Assembly: GCF_963259705.1 (NCBI RefSeq) | Contig: NC_081844.1 | Coordinates: 48,717,501 to 48,781,500 of the forward strand | Origin: Myotis daubentonii | Lineage: Eukaryota; Chordata; Mammalia; Chiroptera; Vespertilionidae | Direction of reading: 5' to 3' | DNA length: 64,000 nt | Shown here: positions 37,174 to 48,320 of the stretch, in pieces | How positions within the stretch are numbered: the first letter of the stretch is position 1 | Layout: each line of letters begins with the position of its first letter | Made by a program: the position numbers and the translations under genes | Notes under the pieces: model-generated | Database searches by the model: none | Told to the model about the DNA's origin: nothing | The model's input: only the letters and a program-made list of their open reading frames with translations

Positions 37174-37434
37174 ATTATTTGACAATATTTTATTTGATTA
37201 TAACCTATTCCATTTTTAAAGGTGATATGCTTAGTTAACAACTACAGATCATTGGATGTCAAACCAATAATTGACTTCCCATCCATGCCTCTGATTAATC
37301 GTCATTTCACCTACGTTGGCAATGATATTTAAGCATAATCACCTGACCTTTGCACTCTTGGATGCCATTATTACTGTTGAAGGGACACCTCATTTCATTG
37401 GTGATATTTCCTATCTTATTCTTAATCTTAAGAT

Positions 37435-38508
37435 CTTTTTTATTAAATTTACTGGAATAACATTGGTCAACATGAACATATAGGTTTCAGATGTGAGTTT
37501 CTAAATTATAAGACCCGTATATTGCACTGTTTGTCCACAACCCAAAGTCAGATCTTCTCCTGTCACTATATATTAGGACTACCCTCTCCCACCCACCACT
37601 CGCTTCCCTCTGGCAACCACCACACTGCTGTTTGTGTTCATGAGTTTCAGTTTTATATCCCACATATGAGTGAAATCATATGGTTCTTAGCTTTTCCTGA
37701 CTGACTTATTTCACAGCATATTGTCAAGGTCCATCCCATGTTGTTGTAAATGGCACTATTTCATCCTTTCTTAGGCGGAAGAGTATTCCATTGTGTATAT
37801 GTACCACATCTTCTTTATCCATTCCTCTATGGCAGGACACTTTGGTTGTTTCCATGTCTTGCCCACCATAAATAATGTGGCAATGAACATAAGGCTGCAT
37901 ATATCTTTGTAAATACATGACTTTGAGGTTTTCAGGTATATACCCAGCAGAGGGAGCCATAGTGGTTGTACCAGTCTACATTCCCACTAGCAGTAATTGA
38001 GGGTTCCCTTTTTTTCCCCCACAACCTCTCCAACACTTGCTATTGCTTGTCTTGCTGGTAATGGCCACTCTAACAGGTGTGAGGTAGTATCTCATTGTAG
38101 TTTTGATTTGCATTTCCCTAATTGCCAGTGAGGTTGAACATCTTTTCATATATCTATTGGCTGTAGGTATGTCTTCTTGGGACAGGTATATTTTCAGGTA
38201 CTCTGCTCACTTTTTGATTGCTTTGTTTGTTTGTTTGGTATTGAAATTTATGTGTTCTTTATATATTTTGTAAGTTAAACTTGTGTCAGAGCTACTGTTT
38301 GTAAATATCATCTCCCATCTGGTTGGCTGCCTGTTTTGTTGACAACCTAAATATAAGACCCAAAACAATGAGTTATATAGAAGAAAATATAGATGCCAAA
38401 CATATGGGCCTAGATCCTAGAGAACATTTTATGAACTTGACCCCAAAGGCAAAAGAAGTAAAAACAAAAATAAATGAATGGGGCTATATAAAATTAAGAG
38501 CTTTCTAA
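37435..38508 (-). mobile_element. 5'-inverted, truncated L1
   Basis: 37435-38342 is antisense L1: 3' UTR, then the ORF2 C-terminal region read backwards. At about 38343 the orientation flips. 38343-38508 reads in the plus direction and encodes the ORF2 stretch just upstream (frame at 38323-38508, with ..MNLTPKAKEVKTKINEWGY). An inverted 5' part joined to a normal 3' part is the classic product of twin priming. A taagat-like direct repeat flanks it loosely. Confidence 0.82.
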
Positions 38509-39262
38509 GATTGCTGGTGCTCATATCACTAACGCATTTTTCAAAGATGGGAAAAAGGAGTATCCTTGGGTCTTTTCTGTAAATACCTATGGGTGGAAGG
38601 CAAATGAGTTTCACATAATATATCCAACACATCATTTGAACCTCCACATTTCTTTCTCTACATTAGACCAAATGAGCTCAGGAGTTTTAAAATCGTTTAA
38701 CGTAGATATAACACTGTTAAATCCAGGCTTTCTTTGTGCACTGAACCATGCAAAGTATTAGGGCTGCTTCCAGCTGCTGAAGCAAGTACATTGAATCCCT
38801 AAATATGATAAACTGTCTGTATATAGATTTCAGTTAAATTCAGCCATATCCTTTAGCTTAATACTCCCAAAGTACATCCCCACACAAGCTCATAAGGTCC
38901 TTGCTATCAAAACTTGGAAGATCTTGCAATCCCTTTGCTGTATAAGCAATGTATTTTTGCTCAAGATTTTACAATGCTCCTCCTGGGATCAGACTTACAT
39001 TATAGGCTTGGAGGTCATAAGAGATGAGTTATTTGTGTTATCAAAGGTCTTCAATTACATTCTTTGGGTCATAACAAAGACCATTTACTTCTCAGAAATT
39101 GCATCAACAATAGCAGTATTTTATGTCCATTTCCGGAGTATCAGGCCCCACAAGGTACTTGTTAAGAGCTGCATGGTACCCATACTTGCAGTGGATGCAC
39201 AGTCTAGAAAAAGAACCTCACATTAGAAAACACTGATATAGGCCTACTGGTGAACTGTCTAT
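38509..39262. other. Unplaced sequence, possibly old repeat
   Basis: A 100-codon frame at 38924-39226 is not recognised. With the DNA after the purine repeat (39407-39770) it may form one old repeat split by the expansion. I cannot name it. Confidence 0.35.
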
Positions 39263-39406
39263 GGGAGAGGGAGAGGGTGAGGGGGAGGGAGAGGGAGAGG
39301 GGGAGGGGGAGGGGGAGGGGGAGGGAGAGGGAGAGGGAGAGGGAGAGGGAGAGGGAGAGGGAGAGGGAGAGGGAGAGGGGGAGGGGGAGGGAGAGGGAGA
39401 GGGAGA
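39263..39406 (+). repeat. Purine hexamer repeat (GGGAGA/GGGGGA)n, ~144 bp
   Basis: Almost pure G/A strand with a 6-bp period, mixing gggaga and gggggag units. The 162-codon Arg/Glu-rich frame at 39250-39738 arises from this period and is not a gene. It is capable in principle of triplex or G-quadruplex structure. Confidence 0.95.
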
Positions 39407-39770
39407 CTGCCCTTATTCTGGAATATAAGAAGGGAATCTCCAGAGTAGGGAATGGTATTTTACCATTTTACTACTCTGGAAGGTTTTTGAGGAGAGAGAC
39501 ATTCTCTATCTATGATATTAAAGAAGCTGCCCTCTCTGGCATGAGAGACACACTGTCTATATCTTCAAAGTACATTTTCTATTCATTTGCAATGCATAGC
39601 AAAGTTCTGAGTCTCATGATAAATTGGATGTGTTTACTCATGATAGCAAACTCTAGTAAAGGGGATATATTTTTGCTAATAAGCAAATATCCTTGCAAGG
39701 ATTATCAGTGCTCTTCTCTGAGAAGATCTGTTCTGTGAACATAAGATGCTCATAGAGAATTGTATCTCAA
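39407..39770. other. Unplaced sequence, possibly old repeat
   Basis: Medium-complexity DNA (ctggcatgagagacacactg, gcaatgcatagcaaagttct). It feels like a worn interspersed repeat, but I cannot place it. Confidence 0.3.
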
Positions 39771-39778
39771 TGGACACA

Positions 39779-39992
39779 AAATCTTTTTTTAAAATATATT
39801 TTTATTGATTTTAGAGAAGAAGGGAGTGGGAGAGAGATATAGAAGCATCAATGATGAGAATCTTGATCAGCTGCCTCCTACATGCCCCCTACTGGGGATC
39901 AAGCCTACAACCCAGACATGTGCCCTGATCAGAATCAAACCATGACCTTCTGGTTCATAGGTCAATGCTCTACCACTGAGCATCCACTGGAT
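39779..39992 (-). mobile_element. Ves SINE
   Basis: Reverse copy with body agaagcatcaatgatgagaa and a decayed head. Short target duplication tggacaca at 39771-39778 and 39993-40000. Confidence 0.87.
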
Positions 39993-40000
39993 TGGACACA

Positions 40001-40382
40001 TTTAACTGTAATATTTAAATAGAATTCATCCAGCACTGTTACTTTTATAAAATAACAATATCTGTAGAGAATTATTTAAATAACTTTTTAAAAGTTAAGT
40101 TATAATAATAAAAACAACAATAGGACTTTTAGAGAATTCTGAGTCCATACTTTTGAACAACTAAAAACATTCTATTCTAGTCTTAACTAGGCTATTTATT
40201 ATTCCTTCCAGATTAGTAAGTCATAATGGAAACAAATCTAATAGTTCTCAATTCCTAATACCTGGTAGCTAATAATGATTCCTCTATGAAATCCTATGTA
40301 TTTTCTCCTATTCCCATCCCCACCTTTTCCATAGTAACCCATGGAAGTAATTGCTATTGTTGTTGTTTTGAAATTCTATATA
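40001..40382. other. AT-rich DNA, nothing recognised
   Basis: No feature supported. Confidence 0.5.
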
Positions 40383-40532
40383 CAGGGTAAGGCAAAAGTA
40401 GACTTACAGTTGTGAGTACATGAAACCCAGAGTTTATTCTTGTATTATTATTTATTAACTAGTGGCTCAGTGCAGGGATTATTGTATTATCTTCTGTACA
40501 ACCAACTGTGACCCTCCTTTTGCCCCTCCCTG
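40383..40532. mobile_element. Mariner-like MITE, ~150 bp
   Basis: The left end cagggtaaggcaaaagtaga and the reverse complement of the right end (cagggaggggcaaaaggagg) are matching inverted repeats. A TA precedes the left end, while the right flank is TG. No transposase. It seems to carry a 20-bp Helitron end (next entry). Confidence 0.65.
40459..40478 (-). mobile_element. Possible 20-bp Helitron terminus inside the mariner
   Basis: ctagtggctcagtgcaggga reads, on the minus strand, TC...CTAG, matching the last bases of HeliBat copies (ctagaggcccggtgca). It sits between A and T, the Helitron target. My memory of the mariner consensus lacks these bases. A chance resemblance is not excluded. Confidence 0.4.
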
Positions 40533-41034
40533 TGTAACACAAACTATACCATAAAAATCAATTCCATACAAAATACAAATTACACAATAAGAGAAACCAA
40601 GAGATTCCCCCAGGGAAAGTAAACTTATATTGACTTGGTCCAGAGCCAGTAGATTCCCTGAAATAAACTGTGTCATTTCTAAGAATAGAATTTGGCAGGA
40701 GTCAACCCATAACACTAAAATACGGTTTGTGCTATGTAAAAATGACCATTTAATAAAAATACATGTCTGTATTTATCATTTATAATTTTCATAACTAGGT
40801 AACCATCTTGTTGAGCAATTTAAATGCATGAAAAATTTTAAGTGTTAAAGGAATATATCAGATTTTTTAATTTTTAAAAATGTAATTTTATGGGATCTTT
40901 ATAAGTCATCAAATTCAAATGCTAGTAAATATTTGATGCCATCGACAACTAACTGACTTCACTAATCCTTAAAAAGAACCCATTTCATTGAAGACGATTA
41001 TGAAACTTTTTAGTGGCACATCTAAATTGCCATA
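40533..41034. other. AT-rich DNA, nothing recognised
   Basis: No feature supported. Confidence 0.5.
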
Positions 41035-41744
41035 ATATTTTTTATAGTAAAATACATATTAACATAAAATGTATCATTTAAACCATTTTAATATGCACAA
41101 TACAGTGGCATTTAGTACATTTACAATGTTGTACAACTATTACCACTATCTAATTCCAGAACATTTTCATGCCCTGCTGCCGTCAGGAAACTGTAGCCTT
41201 TGAGCAGTCATTCTTCATTCTCCCTGTCCCTAAGCCCTGACAATTAGTAATCTACCTTTATTCTGGACATTTCATTTAAATGTAATCATCCTGTATGAGG
41301 TCTTTGGTTTCTGACTTTTGTCATTAAAACAATACTTTTAAGGTTTGTCCATGTTGTAGCATGTATCTGTGCTTCATTCATTTTATAACTAAATAGTATT
41401 CCATTTTACAAAGAGACCACATTTTAATATCTATTTATCTTTTGACAGGTATTTGGTTGTTTATACCTTTTGGCGTTTGTAAATAACTGCTGCTGTAAAC
41501 ATTCATATGCAAGTTTTTATTTGAACACCTCTGTTCAAATCTTTTAGATATATACTTAGGAGTGAGATTGCTATCATATGCTAACTCCATCTTTAACATT
41601 TGAGGAAGTGCCAAACTATTTTCAACAGCAGCTGTGCAGCATTCAAGATTCTCACCAGAGATGTATGAGGCTTTCAATTTTTCACTTTCATCACTTCCTT
41701 GCCTAACTTTGTTCTTTTCTTCTTTAAACAAAATTAATCTTTTA
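41035..41744 (-). mobile_element. Old L1 3' portion, antisense (left part)
   Basis: ttacaatgttgtacaactat, aggtttgtccatgttgtagc, gtattccattttacaaag and acttaggagtgagattgct follow the antisense 3' UTR and ORF2 end of old mammalian L1. It resumes at 42000 after a SINE. Confidence 0.82.
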
Positions 41745-41780
41745 AAAATATAATAGTTTGCTTATTTATTTATTTAATTA

Positions 41781-41828
<48 letters not shown>

Positions 41829-41999
41829 ACATTGATGTGAGAGTGGAACATCCATAGGCTGCCTCCTGCATGTCCCCTATCAGGCATCAAAGCAGCAACC
41901 TGGACATGTGCCCTTGACCGGGAATCCAACCGGGGATGGAACTGTCAACCACCTAGTGCTGAGATAATACCCAACCAACTGAGCCACACCAGCCAGGGC
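41745..41999 (-). mobile_element. Bat SINE nested in L1
   Basis: A (GA)n run (41788-41821), gagaaacattgatgtgagag, ctgcctcctgcatgtcccct and head accaactgagccacaccagc. The L1 sequence is continuous on either side, so the SINE is the younger insertion. Confidence 0.85.
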
Positions 42000-42115
42000 T
42001 GTTATTTTCTGTTTACAAAAATTATTATAGCCATGCTTCTGGGTAAGAAGTGGTTTCTTATTGTGGTTTTGATATGCATTTCCTTAATGGCTAATCACAT
42101 TTGACCCATAAATGG
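42000..42115 (-). mobile_element. Old L1, antisense (right part)
   Basis: gttattttctgtttacaaaa through ggttttgatatgcatttcct continues the L1 interrupted at 41744. It fades at about 42115. Confidence 0.7.
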
Positions 42116-42179
42116 ATCTGATTTTCAACTATTTGTTTTCTATTGAATTTTAAGACCACATGGAAAGTCAATTATGTAA

Positions 42180-42650
42180 CTTTAAGGCCCCATTTCCAGT
42201 ACCCATGGCCTGGGCTGGCAGAGAGAGCCCTAGGAGGGCCCTTGCAGTGTTTGTGAACCGGTGGGCGTGAACCGACAGGACACCCTGAAAGGGGCACGGC
42301 CCCTGCAAGCAGAAGTCAGGGGCACAGCCAGGCTGAGGCAGGCGGAGGCTGGCCGCTCCACGAGCCACCACGTGGCGCGGGTCCGGTGGCTGGACCCCCA
42401 GGCCGGCGGCGCAGCTGAAGCCCGGCTTTGTCTGGGCCTTCACCAGCCCGCATTTCAGAACCCACCGCACACACTGCAGGCCATGCTTGAGCCTCCTGGA
42501 GGGGATGAAGTCCCAGTTCCGTTCCTTGTGACCAAAGACCCCGGGCGAGCTGGACTGGGCTGCGTGGAGGGCGCAGAAGGGGCGGTGTTCCCTCTATGCG
42601 CGGTTACTGTCCTGCTGTGTGCGCCTGTGTAGGGAGTGGCCACGCCTGTA
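42180..42650. other. GC-rich island of unknown origin
   Basis: About 470 bp strikingly richer in G+C and CpG than its surroundings. Frames of 100 codons (minus, 42168-42470) and 123 codons (plus, 42261-42632) overlap on opposite strands, as GC-rich DNA often allows. No Helitron ends, poly(A) tail or target duplication were found. Candidates are a worn processed pseudogene, a captured fragment or a small CpG island. A MIR-like phrase (taatctttatgacaaccctg) follows at about 42660-42690. Confidence 0.4.
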
Positions 42651-42725
42651 TCACACACATTACTTCGTGTAATCTTTATGACAACCCTGTAATGAAAGAA
42701 AAAAAAAATTAAGGGCAACTTAATT

Positions 42726-42730
<5 letters not shown>

Positions 42731-42757
<27 letters not shown>
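42731..42757. repeat. (TG)n microsatellite
   Basis: About 13 TG units directly before a SINE target duplication. Confidence 0.95.
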
Positions 42758-42761
<4 letters not shown>

Positions 42762-42771
42762 ATCTAGGAAA

Positions 42772-42998
42772 GCCTGGCCAGAGTAGCTCAGCGCTTGAGC
42801 GTGGACCCAGGAACAAAGGCTACTGGTTCGATTCCTGGTAAGGGCACAGGGCACATGCCCAGGTTGCAGGCTGGATCCCTTGTGGGGGGCGTGCAAGAGG
42901 CAGCTGATCCATAATGTCTCCCTCTTATTGATGTTTCTATCTCTCTATCCCTCTCCCTTACTTTCTCCTAAAAAATCAATAAAAACGTATTTATAAAA
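42772..42998 (+). mobile_element. Ves SINE, forward
   Basis: Head gcctggccagagtagctcag (A box), B box ggttcgattcc intact, then the CT-rich body and aaaaaatcaataaaaacgta tail. Perfect 14-bp target duplication aagaatctaggaaa at 42758-42771 and 42999-43012. Confidence 0.95.
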
Positions 42999-43012
42999 AA
43001 GAATCTAGGAAA

Positions 43013-43467
43013 CAATATTATAGTGAGACTCACCTGTAAATTATGTGGCTAACTAGGTACAAACCTAGTTCTACAATAGACATTTAGAACAAAACTTGTA
43101 TACCAAAGAGGGGGGAAATGCCTTGCCCTCCCCTTGCAAAAATCATGTTTTCCCCAATTTTAGCATTCTCTGATCTGTGGGATGTTAGTAAAAGTTGCAT
43201 TATCCTCTTGTCACTGCTACATTCACAATGACCTATGTATACTGAAAAGTCTCCCCGCAGCTGTCTTTTCCTTTGAGCTGTCAGAATCTTGTGATACTCA
43301 GTTCAACATTCTGGTGCTTGTGCCCCTCCTCCAAGTTCCATACCCATTAGCCAAATGCCGAGGACAAATACTATATATCATCTAGAACAGAGGTCAAGAC
43401 CCAGGCAATAACTATTTCAAGTTCTGTGGGCTTTGTGACTCAATATACTGACTCAATGATTCAAGTT
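43013..43467. other. Unique DNA, nothing recognised
   Basis: A 67-codon frame at 43182-43385 has no known domain. Confidence 0.45.
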
Positions 43468-43690
43468 ATCATTTTTTAAAAAATTTATCTTTATTGTTGA
43501 AAATATTACAGATATTCCCTTTGTTTGTGGTTTTATTCCCTCCCCATTGATCCCCTCCATCTCATGTCTGCCCCTCCCAGGCCTTCACCATACTATTGTC
43601 TGTGTCCATGGGTTATGCATATATGTATATTAGTTCCCAGTTTATCAATCCCCTCCCACCCACTCCCACTCGTACCTTCCCTCTGAAAAT
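43468..43690 (-). mobile_element. Bat-type L1 3' UTR, antisense
   Basis: tttatctttattgttgaaaa, caggccttcaccatactatt and gtgtccatgggttatgcata are the reverse of the 3' UTR seen in forward orientation at 54400-54570 and 55120-55250. Truncated. Confidence 0.82.
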
Positions 43691-44481
43691 CATCATTGTT
43701 ATAACATCCTGCAAAACTGTCTGGGCCTGATGTGTAAAAGACCTTACATAATTTACCCAATCACCGAAATCATTATAGGGCTACATTAGTTAAGTTTTTA
43801 TCTCTCTGACTCATAGACTGTTTTATGTAGTTGGAGCTAACATTTCACAAGCCTCATTTTTGCTGCAAGAGTGTACTAATAGGTTTTGCCAAGAGGGGGC
43901 ACTAGAGGAAGACTGCAGGAAGAAGGAGGAACTGGATGGCTTGTTTACATCCCAGGGCCTCCTTATGGCTCTCTGTTCCATCAGCAGCATTCTAGCCTCC
44001 TCTCTTTCCACAGCACTGGCATTTATTCTATTAACAGTAGCTGAATTCAGTCTGTGGTTTTCCCAACATTTGCATAATCAGCCTCAGGTCTCAATATAAA
44101 TTTTATTATCTTCTTCTAGGACATATAATCCTTCTTCATATTCTAAGGGACTACAACACTGATTTTCTCGGTTTATATACTCACAGGTTTACTATCAGAG
44201 AAAAAAAAATGCTAATCTCACTGTAATTCTAATTGAAACATCTCAGAGAATTTCTGAATCATCCACTTCAAGTCACATAGCCAAAATTTTGACTCTTCAA
44301 CTGTGTTTAAGGTCAGAGATGTTCCCAGATAGATTAAAGCAAAGCTGGATAAACATATTAATAGATTTTCACTTTACCTTCCCCTACCCTAATCACTATA
44401 TCTAATACTTACTATAAAATTACACATTTCTATTGTGCCTCTCTTTCCACTTATAGTCAGTACATTTATGATATTTTCATT
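43691..44481. other. Unique or worn repeat DNA with a CTCF-like site
   Basis: ccaagagggggcact at 43889-43903 fits 13 of 15 positions of the CTCF core and lies outside any Helitron. The surrounding tract (ttgctgcaag to cagcactggcat) may be an old repeat. No gene. Confidence 0.35.
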
Positions 44482-44494
44482 AATATCCATCTTT

Positions 44495-44712
44495 TTTTAA
44501 AAATATATTTTATTGAGTTTTTACAGAGAGGAAAGGAGAGAGATAGAGAGTTAGAAACATCGATGAGAGAGAAACATCGACCAGCTGCCTCCTGCACACC
44601 CCCCACTGGGGATGTGCCCGCAACCAAGGTACATGCCCTTGACCGGAATCGAACCTGGGACCTTTCAGTCCGCAGGCCGACGCTCTATCCACTGAGCCAA
44701 ACCGGTTTCGGC
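44495..44712 (-). mobile_element. Ves SINE (young-looking)
   Basis: Full-length reverse copy ending aaaccggtttcggc. Perfect 13-bp target duplication aatatccatcttt at 44482-44494 and 44713-44725. Very close to the copies at 33615 and 33949. Confidence 0.95.
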
Positions 44713-44725
44713 AATATCCATCTTT

Positions 44726-45059
44726 ATTATTAATATGTATGTACACAAAAAGCAGGCAATACCTATTTTCTCTCTTACTGTGTCTCCATTGCTTGGTACA
44801 TTGGAAGGCTAGTAATTGATCTTCATTTATTAAGAATAAATTATATTTTTCTTTTTATACAAAAAAATTTCAGATCCCAAGTGTTATTATGTATTCATTC
44901 AATAATGAATTCTATAACTGGGAATTGCAACTTGACCTAATGATGCTTTGCTCAATTACTTATCAACTTCTTCTGCTGTTTCACAACAATAATAAATGAT
45001 TAATATTAGCCTCATCCTTCATTTGTAGGTCAGATGGAATCTTCTACTATATGTGACAG
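44726..45059. other. AT-rich DNA, nothing recognised
   Basis: No feature supported. Confidence 0.5.
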
Positions 45060-45217
45060 CAACTTAAAATATTATTAATGGGAAATTAATAGAAGCAGAG
45101 AGTAGATTGTTAGTTGCCAGTGGTTATGAGGGAAAATGGGTGATGATGATCAAAGGTTACAAACTTACAGTTATAAGATGAATACTTTCAGGGCTTTAAT
45201 CTACAGCACAGTGACTA
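45060..45217 (+). mobile_element. Old L1 3' UTR, left half of a split copy
   Basis: agtagattgttagttgccag, gttacaaacttacagttata and atctacagcacagtgacta match the L1 3' UTR in order. The copy is interrupted by a Helitron and resumes at 45556. Confidence 0.8.
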
Positions 45218-45555
45218 TCCTATATAATAAAAGCCTAATATGCTAAGTGTTGGACCATTCAACGTTCAATCAGTTGCTCTGATGTGCACTGACCACCAGG
45301 GGGCAGATGCTCTGACCGATAGGTTAGCTTGCTGCTGAGGTCCAGCCAATTGGGACTGGGTGAGATGGGCTGGACATGCCCTGGAGCCCTCCCGCAGTCC
45401 CTCCCTGGCCCCTGATCATGCACTGGTGGGGTCCCTTGGAGCCTCTCGCAATCTGAAACCCCTCGGGGGATGTTGGAGAGCTAGTTTTGGCCTGATTTCT
45501 GCAGGCCAGGCCAAGGGACCCCACTGGTGCATGAATCCATGCACTGGGCCTCTAA
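45218..45555 (+). mobile_element. HeliBat-type Helitron inserted in an L1 3' UTR
   Basis: It starts TC (tcctatataataaaagccta) after A and ends CTAA at 45552-45555 before T, a CTRR-compatible variant of CTAG. Hairpin tgcatgaatccatgca. Removing it rejoins the L1 phrase gacta|tagtcaataat, so the boundaries are exact and no target bases were duplicated. Confidence 0.94.
45293..45306 (+). promoter_or_regulatory. CTCF-like core motif in Helitron
   Basis: ccaccagggggcag, single copy, as in the related elements at 31022 and 36733. Confidence 0.45.
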
Positions 45556-45770
45556 TAGTCAATAATATTGTATTGTGTAGTTGAAAGTTGCTGACAAAGT
45601 AGACCTTCAATGTTCTCACAAGAAAAAGTAAATGTAACACTATGCAGCAATGGATGTGTTAACTAACCTTATTGTGGTGGTCATTGCTCAGTATGTGCAT
45701 GTTTCACATCATCGCATTGTACACCTTACAATGTTTTATGTCAACTATATCTCAGTAAAGCTAGAAAAAT
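45556..45770 (+). mobile_element. Old L1 3' UTR, right half
   Basis: tagtcaataatattgtattg, gtacaccttacaatgtttta and tgtcaactatatctcagtaa complete the L1 3' end split by the Helitron. Confidence 0.82.
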
Positions 45771-45859
45771 TACTAATGAAATGAGGTTTCAATAGTTGCT
45801 ATGATGTTTAAACTAATATTCATTATTAAGAACTTAAGTAAAAAGTTAATATATTCCCA

Positions 45860-46061
45860 CCCAACTGCCATGACTCAGTAGTTGAGCATCAACCTATAAA
45901 CCAGGAGGTCATGGTTCAATTCCCGGTCCCGGGTTGCAGGCTCGATCCCTATTATGGGGCATGAAGGAAGCAATCGATCAGTGATTCCCTCTCATCATTG
46001 ATGTTTCTATCTCTCTCCCCCTCTCCCTTCTTCTCTGAAATCAATAAAAATGTATTTTTAA
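45860..46061 (+). mobile_element. Ves SINE, forward, with internal deletion
   Basis: Head catgactcagtagttgagca, B box ggttcaattcc, then cggtcccgggttgcagg, where about 25 bp present in other copies are missing. Target duplication aaaagttaatatattccca / aaaagttaatgtattccca at 45841-45859 and 46062-46080 (one mismatch in 19). Confidence 0.93.
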
Positions 46062-46080
46062 AAAAGTTAATGTATTCCCA

Positions 46081-47869
46081 AACCTTACTTGGGTTGCCTA
46101 GAGATGTCTTGGTTTTATAAATGGCAAAGTCTAGAAAATCACTCAGGGGAGGGAACTGTACACCTGTTCGTTTCTTCATTGAGCAGTGGTTGTCAGTCAT
46201 CAGGTCCTGAGTAAGCACAGTTTTCTAAACTGAGACTGTTCCCAGGCCCAGCCTCATTCCTATACAGAACTTGGTGTGCAGGGGGAAGGGAAGGACCAAG
46301 ATGACCAAAGTTGAGGGTTGTTGTTTTTTTCCTTTTTGTCTATGTGTGTGTGTTTAAGGGTTGATAACACATGAAAACTCTCCAAAGTCTGGCAGATAAG
46401 ACAGCTCTGTTTTACTAGTATTACAGATTATAGCACAGGGGAGGGGTTCTCTCCATATTAGTGAAATGAATTCTGAGAAGCCTGGTGTGGACCTAACAGC
46501 ACTTCAGTGGACTTTGTCAGATCTCAGCCGCACGGCACTGCCCCAGCTCCATTAGCAGCATAGCAGGCCCCACGGGCAGCTCTGAACATCTTTAGGCCAC
46601 AGAAATAGTAGCTGGGGAGCTGACTGGCCTTTAGAGGCATGGAAAGGTGAATTTTATCAAAGAGAAGCAGAGTTAAAGCAGAAGGCAAGGTAAAAGGTGA
46701 TGGTTGTTAGTTGACGGTTGTGTTGTGATGACAGAACCACAACCCCTATGGATCTGAAGGAATAAATAGGCCAGAGGCTTTGAAAGTCTCCTCTGGATAG
46801 AGACATGTAACTGCTCTTAGTTCCAGAAAGTGTGACCCTACATTTACGTCTGGTCCCTGAAAAAAAACTGGGTCCCTTATGCAGTGTGACAACTATGTCA
46901 CAGTTATACACTACACTGATTCACACATAACATACTCTACCAAAATAGCAGATTAATTTACACCTCTCTGTTTAGATGTTACATGGGAGCTATAGAACAC
47001 CACACTAGTTCATTTCATATATGAATCCTGAAGGTACATAATAGGGTATGTTTCAAAAAAGTGTGTATACATTTATGGAACCTATTTCCTGTTATCATGG
47101 AATAGCCTGAGTGGAAGAAAAATTAGAAAATTCCAGATTTTATGAGCCTCTGAGTTGCAAAAGTGTTTAAAAAACCAAAGATGTCCTGTGTTTGATGTAT
47201 TTTCCTTTGGGGCTTGAGTAATAAACATAGATATATGCAAGGAAGAATTTTATATCAAGTTTTAATGAAAGGTTAATCACTTCAGCAGCAATAAGTCATT
47301 TACTAGGAAAGGCATTCTAACTCATAACTGTAAGGTTTGATATGTGTTTCCATTTATTAAGAGGTAAGGAGAGAAAACATGAAAATAACCAAACTTACAC
47401 TGTTGCTATTAACTGTTTGATGTTTCCTGATGCTACTAGATTTCTGTCAAAATAGAAGCTCACTTAGCTGACCTTATTTGAAGTTGACTAGTACTGAAAT
47501 TCGATTAATTGCTGCATTAAGGCGGTAATAAACATAGTTTATTACAAGTTAGTATCAGCCAGAGGAGACACAGCCATGGGTACAAGTTGATAAGTATTCC
47601 ACAGATATAGCAGGAGAAAGAGTAAAATTATATGCAAGCAACTGGAAACTTATGTAATAGATTGTCTCTAATATTAGAACAACATAGATAAAAATCCCTT
47701 GATTCTTTAAGGAAAACCTCAGAGCATCAAGTGGCTAAGGAAAGTTACTAATAGTTTCTTTACAAATATGTAAGGCCAGCTATGATAGATTGGAAATTGG
47801 CCATATTATTTCTGTTTTATTTATGTTCATGTTCTTTGCAGAGTAACTTTGCAGATTAAAAAAAAAAAA
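46081..47869. other. Unique DNA, nothing firm
   Basis: A worn hAT/MER5-like phrase may lie near 46180-46280. The 84-codon frame at 46657-46911 is not recognised. Confidence 0.4.
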
Positions 47870-48320
47870 AAAGCAGAGACTCTTAGCTTTTTGAATTTGA
47901 GCTGATAGGGTGACTTGTTTTGGCCAAGAGAGAGGAAAAGTGATATTATAGTACTTCCTTGCTTCAAACTCAAGAGACCTTGCACATCTCTGTTCACTCT
48001 CTTGGACTCCTAGGCCTCCATATGAATAGAACTGGACTGACCTCCAGGAAGACGGGAGGTCACGTGGAGCAGTCAGTCAGGGGTTCTAAGCCAAGGCCCA
48101 AGACGTGAAAAAGCTCATATAAACTCAGTAGAGTCAAACCTCACCAGACCTTCCAGCTAAACCCCCAGCTAATGGTAGGACATAATCAAAGCCACCCCAG
48201 GCCTGCCAGGTCCATCCTCACCAGGGACTCAAGAGCTAAATGAGTGTTTACGGTTTTAAATCAGTGCTGCCTTTTGCAGTGGTGTGTTACATAGCAACAG
48301 ATAACTGATGTATTACTGAG
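47870..48320 (+). mobile_element. Ancient LTR-like mammalian repeat
   Basis: ggtgacttgttttggccaag through ttgcagtggtgtgttacata and agcaacagataactgatg follows an old mammalian repeat in order. Family name not certain; MaLR-like suspected. Confidence 0.42.

Noticed and set aside
39250..39738. 162-codon Arg/Glu-rich open frame
   Set aside because: It is produced by the period-6 purine repeat (39263-39406), which cannot create stops in that frame; the rest is unremarkable.
42168..42632. Protein gene in the GC-rich island
   Set aside because: Frames of similar length on both strands reflect base composition; no recognised motif, start context or splice sites.
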